A model generated the notes under the pieces. The model had not been told where the DNA came from and did not search any database. It saw only the letters and a program-made list of their open reading frames with translations. A DNA stretch of 64,000 bases, taken from positions 124,001 to 188,000 of the forward strand of contig NZ_BONP01000003.1 in assembly GCF_016862775.1 (NCBI RefSeq), in the 5' to 3' direction. Source of the DNA: Cellulomonas phragmiteti (GTDB lineage: Bacteria; Actinomycetota; Actinomycetes; Actinomycetales; Cellulomonadaceae). Made by a program: the position numbers and the translations under genes. Positions 33,937-41,631 of this stretch are shown piece by piece (the first letter of the stretch is position 1; the number at the start of each line of letters is the position of its first letter).

Positions 33937-34985
33937 AGGGAACCTCCGGATCGGTTGGTCCTGGCCAGCAGCCAGAGCAGGTAGGGCGCGCCCAGCACGC
34001 CGGTGACGACGCCGACGGGGAACCGGTGCACCAGCAGGTGCTGCCCCACGAGGTCGGCGGTGAGGACCAGGAGCGCGCCCACGAGCGCCGCGGGGACGAG
34101 CAGCGTGCCCGTGCCGCGCAGCAGCCGGTGGGCGATGGGACCGGAGAGGAACGCGACGAACGCGATGGGCCCGGTGGCGGCCGTCGCGACGGCGATCGCG
34201 GCCACGGCCACGAGCAGCAGCGCGAGCCGGGAGCGGTCGGGCGACACCCCGAGGCCGGCCGCGGCGTCGTCCCCGAGCTGCAGCGCGGGCAGCCGCCGGG
34301 CGAGCAGCAGGAGCGCGGGCAGGAGCAGGGCGAGGGCCGCCGCGAGCGGGCCGACCCCCAGCCAGAACGCGGAGTTGAGGGACCCGGTGAGCCAGCGCAG
34401 GGCCTCGTTCGCGTCGTAGATGCCCGCGCGGGTCATCGCGTACCCGATGACGGAGTCGAGCATGGCGCCGACGGCGATCCCGATGAGGACGAGCCGCGCG
34501 CCCTGCACGCCGCTGCGCCACGACAGCGCGTAGATCGCGCCCGCCACGCCGAGCCCGGCGACGACCGCGACGAGCGACAGCGCCGCACCGGACAGGCCGA
34601 ACATCGTGATCGCCACGACGGCGGCCGCGCTGGACCCCGCGCTGACGCCGATGATGTCCGGGCTCGCCAGGGGGTTGCGCAGCATCGTCTGGAACACGAC
34701 GCCCCCCATGCCGAAGGCGAGGCCCACGAGCACGCCCGTGAGGACGCGCGGCGCACGCAGGACCCCGACGTTGAAGGAGGCACCGGGCACCTGCTCGCCG
34801 AGCAGCACGCGCAGCACCTGCGTCGGCGCGTACGTGCGCTCGCCGACGCACAGCGCGACGACGGCGACGACGACGACCGCGAGGACGAGGACGAGCAGCA
34901 CCGCGCGCCGGCGCCGCGCACGCGCACGTCGGCCACGGGCGACGACCGCCCCGGTGCCGGGCGCGGCGTCCAGCACCGCGGTCAC
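33933..34985 (-). CDS. Iron-siderophore ABC transporter permease (FecCD family), second subunit
   Basis: A 350-residue membrane protein of the FecCD/BtuC family with about nine or ten membrane segments. Family landmarks: LRAPRVLTGVLVGLAFGMGGVVFQTMLRNPLASPDIIGVSAGSS; the coupling-loop region GDDAAAGLGVSPDR; and GPIAFVAFLSGPIAHRLL near the end. It pairs with the other permease to form the channel. GTG start overlapping the upstream stop (GTGA) and its own stop overlapping the ATPase start indicate tight translational coupling. Confidence 0.92.
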   Translation of the reverse strand: MTAVLDAAPGTGAVVARGRRARARRRRAVLLVLVLAVVVVAVVALCVGERTYAPTQVLRVLLGEQVPGASFNVGVLRAPRVLTGVLVGLAFGMGGVVFQTMLRNPLASPDIIGVSAGSSAAAVVAITMFGLSGAALSLVAVVAGLGVAGAIYALSWRSGVQGARLVLIGIAVGAMLDSVIGYAMTRAGIYDANEALRWLTGSLNSAFWLGVGPLAAALALLLPALLLLARRLPALQLGDDAAAGLGVSPDRSRLALLLVAVAAIAVATAATGPIAFVAFLSGPIAHRLLRGTGTLLVPAALVGALLVLTADLVGQHLLVHRFPVGVVTGVLGAPYLLWLLARTNRSGGSL

Positions 34986-36037
34986 AGCGTGGCCACCTTG
35001 TGCCGGCGGATGATCGCGATGAAGACGGGGGCGCCGAGCACGGCGGTGACGATCCCGACCTCGACCTCCTGGGGGCGGGCGACGACCCGGCCGACCACGT
35101 CGGCGGCCAGCAGGAGCGCCGCCCCGAGCGCGGCCGACGCGGGCAGCAGCCAGCGGTGGCTCGGGCCGGTGAACGTGCGGGCGAGGTGGGGGATGACGAG
35201 CCCGACGAACCCGATGGGGCCGGCGACGGCGACCGCGGTCCCGCACAGCAGCACGGCGGCGGCCCCGCCGACGGCCCGGATCGCACCGACCCGCTGGCCG
35301 AGACCGACGGCGACGTCGTCGCCGAGGGCGATGGCGTCCATGCCGCGGGCGCAGCCGACGGCCAGCACGGCGCCCACGGCGAGGAACGGCAGGACCTGGC
35401 CGATCTCCGCGAACGACGCGCGGCCCAGCGACCCGACCTGCCAGAACCGGAAGGTGTCCAGCACGTCGGTGCGCGACAGCAGCACCATGGACACGCCGGA
35501 GCCGAGCGCCGCGGTCGTGGCCGCGCCGGCGAGGGCGAGCTTGAGGGGGGTGGCGCCCTCGCGGCCGAGCGACCCGATCGCGTAGACGAGCACCGAGGCG
35601 AGCGCGGCGCCGGCGAACGCCATCCACACGTACTGCGTCAGCGTGGACATGCCGAGCAGCATGATGCCGAGGACGACGGCGAGCGAGGCTCCGGAGCTGA
35701 TGCCCAGCAGCGCGGGGTCCGCCAGCGGGTTGCGCGTGAGGCCCTGCAGGACGGCTCCGCCGACGCCGAGGGCGGCCCCGACGAGCAGCCCGAGCACGGT
35801 CCGCGCGACGCGGGAGCGCACGGCGGCCTGCGCGATGTCCGACGTCTCGGGGTGCAGGACGCCCGCCACGACGTCGGACCAGCCGACGACCCGGGACCCG
35901 AACGCCAGCGACGCCACGACCGCGAGCAGCACGCCGAGGACGCAGACCGCCAGCCCGAGCACGCGACGGCGGCGCAGGGACGCCGGCCCCACCCCGAGGG
36001 GGGAGGCCGGCGTCCCGGTCGTGGCGGTGAGGGTCAT
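34982..36037 (-). CDS. Iron-siderophore ABC transporter permease (FecCD family), first subunit
   Basis: A 351-residue polytopic protein of the FecCD family. Landmarks: RVARTVLGLLVGAALGVGGAVLQGLTRNPLADPALLGISSGAS; LGDDVAVGLGQRVG as the ATPase-coupling region; GPIGFVGLVIPHLARTFTGP. The ATG at 36037 overlaps the substrate-binding protein stop (ATGA). An in-frame upstream start at 36091 is rejected because it lies inside that gene. Works with the gene at 33933 as a heterodimeric channel. Confidence 0.92.
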   Translation of the reverse strand: MTLTATTGTPASPLGVGPASLRRRRVLGLAVCVLGVLLAVVASLAFGSRVVGWSDVVAGVLHPETSDIAQAAVRSRVARTVLGLLVGAALGVGGAVLQGLTRNPLADPALLGISSGASLAVVLGIMLLGMSTLTQYVWMAFAGAALASVLVYAIGSLGREGATPLKLALAGAATTAALGSGVSMVLLSRTDVLDTFRFWQVGSLGRASFAEIGQVLPFLAVGAVLAVGCARGMDAIALGDDVAVGLGQRVGAIRAVGGAAAVLLCGTAVAVAGPIGFVGLVIPHLARTFTGPSHRWLLPASAALGAALLLAADVVGRVVARPQEVEVGIVTAVLGAPVFIAIIRRHKVATL

Positions 36038-37101
36038 CCGACCTGGGCGGCCGCGGCCTGGAACAGGTCGAGGTACGCGTCGAGCGCCCACGGCACGGAC
36101 AGGACCGTCGGTCCCGACGTGGCCGAGGAGATCGGGTCGCCGTCGGGGACGACGACGACGGAGCCGCGTGCCACGGCGGGGATCTTGCTCAGCAGCGGGT
36201 CGGCCTGCAGCGCCGCGAGGGTGCTGTCGTCGCCGTAGGTGACGAGCACGTCGACGTCGGCGAGCGTGTCGGCCTGCTCCGCGGAGAGGTTGACGAAGAA
36301 CTGGTCGGTGTCACCGGCGAGATCGACGACCGAGGGCGCGTTGACCAGGCCGAGGTCCTCGACCAGCTGCACGCGGGCGTCGAGCGGGGTGTACACGCCG
36401 ATCGTGCTCGGGTCGGCCGGGTCGATCCACGTGTAGGCGAAGGTCTTGCCCTCGACGTCGGGGCGCTCGGCGAGCGCGTCGTCGATGTCGGCGAGGACGT
36501 CGTCGATCAGCGCCTGCGCCTCGGCCTTGCGGCCGAGGGCCTCGCCGTTGACCAGCGCCATGTCCTTCCAGTTGGTGCCCCAGGCGAACTCGGGGAACGA
36601 CACGGTGGGCGCGATCTGGGACAGGGTCGTGTAGTCGTCCTCGGTGAGCCCGGAGTAGGCGGCGAGCACGACGTCCGGGGACGTGTTGTTCACGGCCTCG
36701 AACGGGATGCCGTCGGTCTCGTCGAACAGCACGGGCAGGTCGTCACCGGTCGCGCCGAGGCCCTCGAGCGCCTCGTACGTCCAGGGGTGCACGCCGTCGG
36801 TGTCGTCGTCGCCGTAGGTGGCCTTGGCGAACCCGACGGGCACGACGCCCAGCGCGATCGGCACGTCGTGGTTGCCCCAGTTGACGGTGGCGACGGCCGT
36901 GGGCTGCGCCTCGACGGTCGTCTCGCCGAACGTGTTCTCCAGCGTGACGGGGAACGCGTCCGACCCGGCGGAGGTCGCGTCGGGCGTCGCGCCGTCGGTC
37001 GGGTCGGCGGCGCCGCCGGCGGCGCAGGCGGCCAGGAGGAGCGAGGCGGCGGTGGCGGCGACCAGGGGTCGCAAGGCGCGGCGGGAGGGCGCAGTGCGCA
37101 T
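36034..37101 (-). CDS. Iron-siderophore ABC transporter substrate-binding lipoprotein
   Basis: A 355-residue extracellular lipoprotein: signal peptide with RRALRP, hydrophobic core and lipobox LLAAC with Cys at residue 26. A short Gly/Asp/Thr-rich linker is followed by a periplasmic-binding (FecB/FepB-type) fold: NTFGETTVEAQPTAVATVNWGN, the helical-backbone region around residues 190-215, and the second lobe with DVLVTYGDDSTL. AAGGACACC precedes the ATG. First gene of the uptake operon; an IdeR box lies 72-90 bases upstream. The exact siderophore cannot be read from the sequence. Confidence 0.93.
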   Translation of the reverse strand: MRTAPSRRALRPLVAATAASLLLAACAAGGAADPTDGATPDATSAGSDAFPVTLENTFGETTVEAQPTAVATVNWGNHDVPIALGVVPVGFAKATYGDDDTDGVHPWTYEALEGLGATGDDLPVLFDETDGIPFEAVNNTSPDVVLAAYSGLTEDDYTTLSQIAPTVSFPEFAWGTNWKDMALVNGEALGRKAEAQALIDDVLADIDDALAERPDVEGKTFAYTWIDPADPSTIGVYTPLDARVQLVEDLGLVNAPSVVDLAGDTDQFFVNLSAEQADTLADVDVLVTYGDDSTLAALQADPLLSKIPAVARGSVVVVPDGDPISSATSGPTVLSVPWALDAYLDLFQAAAAQVG

Positions 37102-37172
37102 GGTGTCCTTCGCAGAGGGTCGCTGTCGTCGCTGGGCAGGGAGCCCGCGACGGGCCCGCGGGTGCGGGCTCA

Positions 37173-37191
37173 GTAGGTGAGCCTTACCTTA
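37173..37191 (-). promoter_or_regulatory. IdeR/DtxR-type iron box
   Basis: On the minus strand TAAGGTAAGGCTCACCTAC matches the 19-base IdeR/DtxR consensus TTAGGTTAGGCTAACCTAA at nearly all positions. It lies upstream of the siderophore-binding protein gene, so the operon should be repressed by the metallo-regulator when iron is plentiful. An eight-base stem (GAGCCCGC / GCGGGCTC, 37141-37171) lies between the box and the gene. Confidence 0.85.
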
Positions 37192-37358
37192 CGGCACGCG
37201 CTCGGCGTAGGGGAGTGACGTCCGCGACACCGCGCCGGGTACGCCCGTTCGTGCCCGCTTGGGCTCCGCGCGGGCGGCTGGGCCACGTGGCTTCGGCGTT
37301 CTGCGCTGATTCGGGCGAAAGAGTGACGCCCGTTTGCCGCCGAAGATGTGGGGATTGG
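37192..37358. other. Upstream part of the 336-base divergent gap before the dehydrogenase gene
   Basis: The stretch between the siderophore operon and the zinc dehydrogenase (37102-37437) holds the IdeR box at its left end and a promoter at its right end. The middle has no credible gene. It contains GATTCGGGC at 37308-37316, the reverse complement of GCCCGAATC in front of the deoR-fru operon, a possible shared operator half-site. Confidence 0.5.
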
Positions 37359-37387
37359 TTGACATCGCGCCTGCGGGCGGTGATTCT
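37359..37387 (+). promoter_or_regulatory. Promoter of the zinc dehydrogenase gene
   Basis: -35 TTGACA (37359-37364), 17-base spacer, -10 GATTCT (37382-37387). The leader is about 45 bases with GAGGAGAG before the ATG. Confidence 0.65.
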
Positions 37388-37437
37388 TGTCCCGGACGCG
37401 GAGCGACGCAGCTCCGCACGTGCCCGCGAGGAGAGCG

Positions 37438-38478
37438 ATGAAGGTCTTCCGTTTCTACGCCCCCGGTGACGTCCGTCTCGAGGACGCGCCCGAGCCCGAG
37501 GCCGCGGCGGGGGAGGTCAAGATCCGGGTCCGCGCCTGCTCGATGTGCGGCACCGACGTCAAGATCTCGACCTCCGGGCACCAGCGCATCGTCCCGCCCC
37601 GCGTCATGGGGCACGAGATCGCCGGCGAGATCGTCCAGGTCGGCGAGGGCGTCCAGGGGTGGGAGCCGGGCGACCGCGTGCAGGTCATCGCCGCGATCCC
37701 GTGCGGGACGTGCGACTGGTGCGCCCGCGGCCTGCAGACCATCTGCCCGCACCAGGTCTCCATGGGCTACGACTACGACGGGGGCTTCGCGCCGTCCATG
37801 GTCGTGCCCGCCACGGTGCTCGCGGTCGACGGCCTCAACCGCATCCCCGACGGCGTCGGCTACGCCGAGGCCTCGGTCGCCGAGCCGTTCGCGTGCGCGA
37901 TCAACGCCCAGGAGATCGCGGACGTGCACGACGGCGACACGGTGGTGGTCGTCGGCTCCGGTCCCATCGGCTGCCTGCACGTGCGGCTCGCCCGGGCCCG
38001 CGGCGCGACCGCGGTCTACCTCGTCGAGCTCAGCCGCGAGCGGCTCGACATGGCCGCCGCCGTCGTCGGCCCTGACGCCGCGATCTGCGCGTCCGAGGTC
38101 GACCCGGTCGAGGAGGTCCTCGCGCTGACGGGCGGTCGGGGTGCCGACGTCGTCATCACGGCGGCGGCGTCGGGTGCCGCCCAGGAGCAGGCGCTGCGCA
38201 TGGTCGCGCCGCGCGGCCGGATCAGCTTCTTCGGCGGGCTGCCGAAGGACCGGCCGACCATCACGCTCGACTCCAACCTCGTCCACTACAAGGAGCTGAC
38301 CATCGTCGGCGCCAACGGCTCGAGCCCGGAGCACAACCGCAAGGCGCTCGCGATGATCGCGGACGGCTCGGTGCCCGTCGCCGACCTCATCACCCACCGG
38401 CTCCCGCTCGAGCGGGTCGCCGAGGGCATCGACGTCGTGCGCTCCGGCGCCGGCATCAAGGTGACCATCGAGCCCTGA
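37438..38478 (+). CDS. Zinc-binding medium-chain dehydrogenase (sugar-alcohol type)
   Basis: A 346-residue NAD(P)-dependent alcohol dehydrogenase of the MDR family. Catalytic zinc: Cys in ACSMCGTDVKIS and His-Glu in VMGHEIAGEI. Structural zinc: four Cys in IPCGTCDWCARGLQTIC. The nucleotide-binding fold is VVVVGSGPIGCLHVRLARA. The overall pattern fits sorbitol/xylitol/sugar-phosphate dehydrogenases. It lies just before a mannitol-type PTS, and no long-chain MtlD is present in this window. It may therefore oxidise the imported hexitol phosphate; that is inference from position. Confidence 0.87.
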   Translation: MKVFRFYAPGDVRLEDAPEPEAAAGEVKIRVRACSMCGTDVKISTSGHQRIVPPRVMGHEIAGEIVQVGEGVQGWEPGDRVQVIAAIPCGTCDWCARGLQTICPHQVSMGYDYDGGFAPSMVVPATVLAVDGLNRIPDGVGYAEASVAEPFACAINAQEIADVHDGDTVVVVGSGPIGCLHVRLARARGATAVYLVELSRERLDMAAAVVGPDAAICASEVDPVEEVLALTGGRGADVVITAAASGAAQEQALRMVAPRGRISFFGGLPKDRPTITLDSNLVHYKELTIVGANGSSPEHNRKALAMIADGSVPVADLITHRLPLERVAEGIDVVRSGAGIKVTIEP

Positions 38479-38484
38479 CGGACC

Positions 38485-38524
38485 CGACCCGGCCGGCCAC
38501 GCCCCCCTCCGGCCGGCCGGGTCG
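38485..38524 (+). terminator. Hairpin between dehydrogenase and mtlA
   Basis: Perfect 14-base inverted repeat (outer CGACCC / GGGTCG) with a 12-base C-rich loop, seven bases after the dehydrogenase stop. Termination or attenuation would lower expression of the downstream PTS genes. A second hairpin with a GGCCGGGG / CCCCGGCC stem lies at about 38593-38615. Confidence 0.6.
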
Positions 38525-38638
38525 CAGCACGGCAGCACGGCACCACCCGTCGTGGGCAGCGGCGGCGCAGGACCCGATCAACGACGATCACCGGCCGGGG
38601 GCCACGGCCCCGGCCCGACCCAGCGGAGTGTGAACGGC

Positions 38639-40237
38639 ATGACGACCACCGCACCTGCCGCGCCGACGCTCGCCCGGGGACGGACCGCTCAGGTCCGTCT
38701 CCAGCGGTTCGGCGCCTTCCTCACGGGCATGATCATGCCCAACCTCCCGGCCTTCCTGGCCTGGGGCCTCATCACCGCCCTGTTCATCTCCGTCGGGTGG
38801 CTGCCCAACGGCGTGCTCGGCGGGTTCGGCAACGCCGACCTGCCCGGTGCGTGGCAGGGTGCCGCGACGCAGCTCGTCGTGGCCGAGGACGGGACCACGT
38901 TCCGTCAGTACCTCGGCCTCGTCGGCCCGATGGTGACGTTCCTGCTGCCCCTGCTCATCGCGAACGCCGGCGGCCGGATGGTGCACGGCGAGCGTGGCGG
39001 CGTCGTCGCCACGATCGCGACGCTCGGCATCATCGTCGGCAGCACCGTGCCGATGTTCCTCGGCGCGATGCTCATGGGCCCGCTCGCCGCGTGGGTGATG
39101 AAGAAGGTCGACGCGCTGTGGGACGGGCGCATCCGTCCCGGCTTCGAGATGCTCGTCAACATGTTCTCCGCCGCGATCGTCGGCGGGGCGCTCTCGGTCG
39201 GCGCGTTCTTCGGGATCGCGCCGCTGGTCACCCAGATCAGCGGCTGGCTGGGCGACCTGGTCGGCTGGCTGGCGGACAACCACCTGCTCCCGCTCATGAG
39301 CGTGATCGTCGAGCCGGCCAAGGTGCTGTTCCTCAACAACGCGATCGGCAACGGCGTGCTCGTGCCGCTCGGCGCGCAGCAGGTCGTCACGGACGGCAAG
39401 TCGCTGCTGTACCTCGTCGAGGCGAACCCCGGCCCCGGCCTGGGCATCCTGCTGGCGTACACGCTGCTCGGCGTGGGCGTCGCGCGCTCGACCGCCCCGG
39501 GGGCGATCGTCGTGCAGTTCTTCGGCGGGATCCACGAGGTGTACTTCCCGTTCGTGCTCATGAAGCCGGCGCTCATCGTGGCGGCGATCGCGGGCGGGGC
39601 GACCGGTGTCGCGACCAACGCGGTGTTCGGCAGCGGCCTGGTCGGACCGGCCTCGCCGGGGAGCATCTTCGCGGTGTACGCGCAGACGGCGCGGGACAGC
39701 TACCTGGGTGTCACGCTGTCGGTGCTGCTGTCCGCCGTCGTGTCGTTCCTCGTCGCCGCCGTGATCCTGCGCGCCACGCGGGCGCGTGACCTGGCCGCGG
39801 GCAGCAGCGGCGACCTCGCCGCGGCCGTGGCGCAGACCGAGGCCAACAAGGGTAGGTCGAGCGCGGCGCTGTCGGCCCTGGTGGCGTCCGACGGCGCCGA
39901 GGAGCCGGCGACCGGTGACGCGGTCGCCGGGCCGGTGCGGCTCGTCGTGTTCGCGTGCGACGCGGGCATGGGGTCCTCCGTCATGGGGGCGGCCGTGCTG
40001 CGCGACAAGCTGCGCAAGGCCGGCGTCGAGGGCGTCGAGGTCGTCAACAAGGCGGTCGCGAACCTCGACGACGGCGCCGACCTCGTCATCAGCCAGCGCG
40101 AGCTCACCCACCGCGCGCGGCTCCAGGCGCCGACGACGCGGCACGTGTCGGTCGACAACTTCATGAACAGCCCGGTGTACGACGAGGTCGTCGCCGAGGT
40201 CGTCGCGGCGCAGGCCGCCCGGCCCGGGGCGTCCTGA
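38639..40237 (+). CDS. mtlA: PTS mannitol-type transporter, EIICB
   Basis: A 532-residue membrane permease fused to its phosphorylation domain. The EIIC part (residues 15-350) has the start RFGAFLTGMIMPNLPAFLAWG, LLIANAGGRMVHGERGG and the substrate motif GGIHEVYFPFVLMKP. A linker follows. The EIIB domain begins near residue 435 with the phospho-Cys loop VVFACDAGMGSSVMGAAVLR. These are the features of mannitol transporters. The EIIA is a separate gene immediately downstream (ATGA overlap). Imports the hexitol as its phosphate. Confidence 0.93.
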   Translation: MTTTAPAAPTLARGRTAQVRLQRFGAFLTGMIMPNLPAFLAWGLITALFISVGWLPNGVLGGFGNADLPGAWQGAATQLVVAEDGTTFRQYLGLVGPMVTFLLPLLIANAGGRMVHGERGGVVATIATLGIIVGSTVPMFLGAMLMGPLAAWVMKKVDALWDGRIRPGFEMLVNMFSAAIVGGALSVGAFFGIAPLVTQISGWLGDLVGWLADNHLLPLMSVIVEPAKVLFLNNAIGNGVLVPLGAQQVVTDGKSLLYLVEANPGPGLGILLAYTLLGVGVARSTAPGAIVVQFFGGIHEVYFPFVLMKPALIVAAIAGGATGVATNAVFGSGLVGPASPGSIFAVYAQTARDSYLGVTLSVLLSAVVSFLVAAVILRATRARDLAAGSSGDLAAAVAQTEANKGRSSAALSALVASDGAEEPATGDAVAGPVRLVVFACDAGMGSSVMGAAVLRDKLRKAGVEGVEVVNKAVANLDDGADLVISQRELTHRARLQAPTTRHVSVDNFMNSPVYDEVVAEVVAAQAARPGAS

Positions 40238-40674
40238 TGGGCGAGGTCCTCACGCGCGAGCTGTGCGTGGCCGACGGCCGGGCCCGGACGTACGAGGAGG
40301 CGGTCCGCGAGGCGGGTGCGCTGCTCGTGTCGTCCGGGGCGGTCGAGCCCGGGTACGTCGACGGCATGCTCGAGCGCGAGCGGACCATGACGACGGCGAT
40401 GGGCAACGGCCTGGCGATCCCGCACGGGACGCTCGACGCGACGCCGTTCATCCACCGGTCGGCCGTCTGCGTCGTGCGCTACGCGGAGCCGATCGACTGG
40501 AAGGGCGTGCCGGTGCGCGTGGTCGTGGGGATCGCGGGCGCCGGTGGTGAGCACCTCGAGGTGCTGTCCCGCATCGCGCTCGTCTTCGTCGACCCCGAGC
40601 AGGCGGCGGCGGTGGCGGCGGCGCAGACGCCCGACGAGCTGTACGCGGCGCTGGGCAGGGTCAACGACGCCTGA
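40237..40674 (+). CDS. mtlF: PTS mannitol/fructose-type EIIA
   Basis: A 145-residue phosphocarrier. The phospho-His is in GNGLAIPHGTLDA near residue 64. MTTAMGNG and the later VGIAGAGGEHLEVLSRIA complete the EIIA(Mtl/Fru) pattern. It accepts phosphate from HPr (encoded at 44611) and passes it to the EIIB of the upstream EIICB. The start overlaps the mtlA stop. Followed by a strong terminator, so this is the end of the hexitol unit. Confidence 0.92.
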   Translation: MGEVLTRELCVADGRARTYEEAVREAGALLVSSGAVEPGYVDGMLERERTMTTAMGNGLAIPHGTLDATPFIHRSAVCVVRYAEPIDWKGVPVRVVVGIAGAGGEHLEVLSRIALVFVDPEQAAAVAAAQTPDELYAALGRVNDA

Positions 40675-40683
40675 GCGACCACG

Positions 40684-40716
40684 GTGCGGCCCGGCGCGTC
40701 GCGCGCCGGGCCGCAC
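40684..40716 (+). terminator. Terminator after the mannitol PTS genes
   Basis: Perfect 15-base stem GTGCGGCCCGGCGCG / CGCGCCGGGCCGCAC with a TCG loop, ten bases after the EIIA stop. Confidence 0.85.
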
Positions 40717-40767
40717 CCGCGTCGGGCGATCCGTGCCGGATGCCCGATGCCACACAAACGGGCGTCT

Positions 40768-40824
40768 GTTCATGTCCGAACGTGCCCGAATCGCCTTGAC
40801 AGACCGTTCGCCCCGGGTGATGCT
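40768..40824 (+). promoter_or_regulatory. Promoter and candidate operator of the deoR-fru operon
   Basis: -35 TTGACA (40796-40801), 17-base spacer, -10 GATGCT (40819-40824). Just upstream are GTTC-ATGTCC-GAAC (40768-40781) and a 10-base-spaced direct repeat of CCGAA ending at 40780 and 40790. These are good candidates for autoregulation by the DeoR-type repressor. Confidence 0.6.
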
Positions 40825-40866
40825 GGACTCAGTCGCCACTCGGGGCGGCGCCGGACGACGGAGTCG

Positions 40867-41631
40867 ATGTTGTACGCACCGGAGCGACACCAGCAGATCC
40901 TCACCCGGGCGCGCGCCGACGGTCGCGTCGACGTGACGGGCCTGGCCGCCGAGCTGGACGTGACCGCCGAGACCATCCGGCGCGACCTCACCGCGCTCGA
41001 GCGCCACGGCCTGGTCCGCCGGGTCCACGGCGGCGCGATCCCCGTCGAGCGCCTCGGCTTCGAGCCCGGCCTCGCCGACCGCGAGGGCCTGCTCTCGGGG
41101 GAGAAGGAGCGCATCGCCAAGGCGGCGCTCGACGAGCTGCCCGACGGCGGAGCCGTGATCCTCGACGCCGGCACCACCACCGTCCGGCTCGCCGAGCTGC
41201 TCCCGACCGACCGCGAGCTCACCGTCGTCACGCACGCCCTGCCCGTCGCGACCGTGCTCGCCACGCGCCCCGGGACCACGCTGCACCTCGTCGGCGGGAC
41301 CGTCCGCGGTCGCACGCTGGCGGCCGTCGGGACCTGGGCGCTGCGGGACCTCGCCGAGATCCACGTCGACGTCGCCTTCCTCGGTGCCAACGGCATCACC
41401 GCCGACCACGGCGTGACCACCCCCGACCTCGCCGAGGCCGCCGTCAAGCGCGCCCTGGTGACCGCCGCCCGCCGCACCGTCGTGCTCGCCGACCACACCA
41501 AGGTCGGCCGCGTCGACCTCGCCCGCGTCGCCGCGCTCGCGGACGTCGACACCCTCATCACCGACTCCGACGTGCAGCCCGAGCTCGCCGACGAGATCGA
41601 GGCCGCCGGCACCCGGGTGGTGCGCGCATGA
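40867..41631 (+). CDS. DeoR-family transcriptional regulator (FruR-like)
   Basis: A 254-residue repressor. DeoR-type HTH at residues 5-55: RHQQILTRARADGRVDVTGL, then AAELDVTAETIRRDLTALER and GLVRRVHGGAI. The C-terminal sugar-phosphate sensor (DeoRC, ISOCOT fold) includes ILDAGTTTVRLAELL, LVGGTVRGRTLAAVG, DVAFLGANGI and VVLADHTKVG. Such regulators sense fructose-1-P or a related sugar phosphate. First gene of the fructose operon; its stop overlaps fruK by ATGA, so the regulator is made together with the genes it probably controls. Confidence 0.92.
   Translation: MLYAPERHQQILTRARADGRVDVTGLAAELDVTAETIRRDLTALERHGLVRRVHGGAIPVERLGFEPGLADREGLLSGEKERIAKAALDELPDGGAVILDAGTTTVRLAELLPTDRELTVVTHALPVATVLATRPGTTLHLVGGTVRGRTLAAVGTWALRDLAEIHVDVAFLGANGITADHGVTTPDLAEAAVKRALVTAARRTVVLADHTKVGRVDLARVAALADVDTLITDSDVQPELADEIEAAGTRVVRA

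Noticed and set aside
37102-37437. Small gene in the siderophore/dehydrogenase gap
   Set aside because: Frames up to about 85 codons exist but have no ribosome-binding site and overlap the IdeR box and the dehydrogenase promoter.
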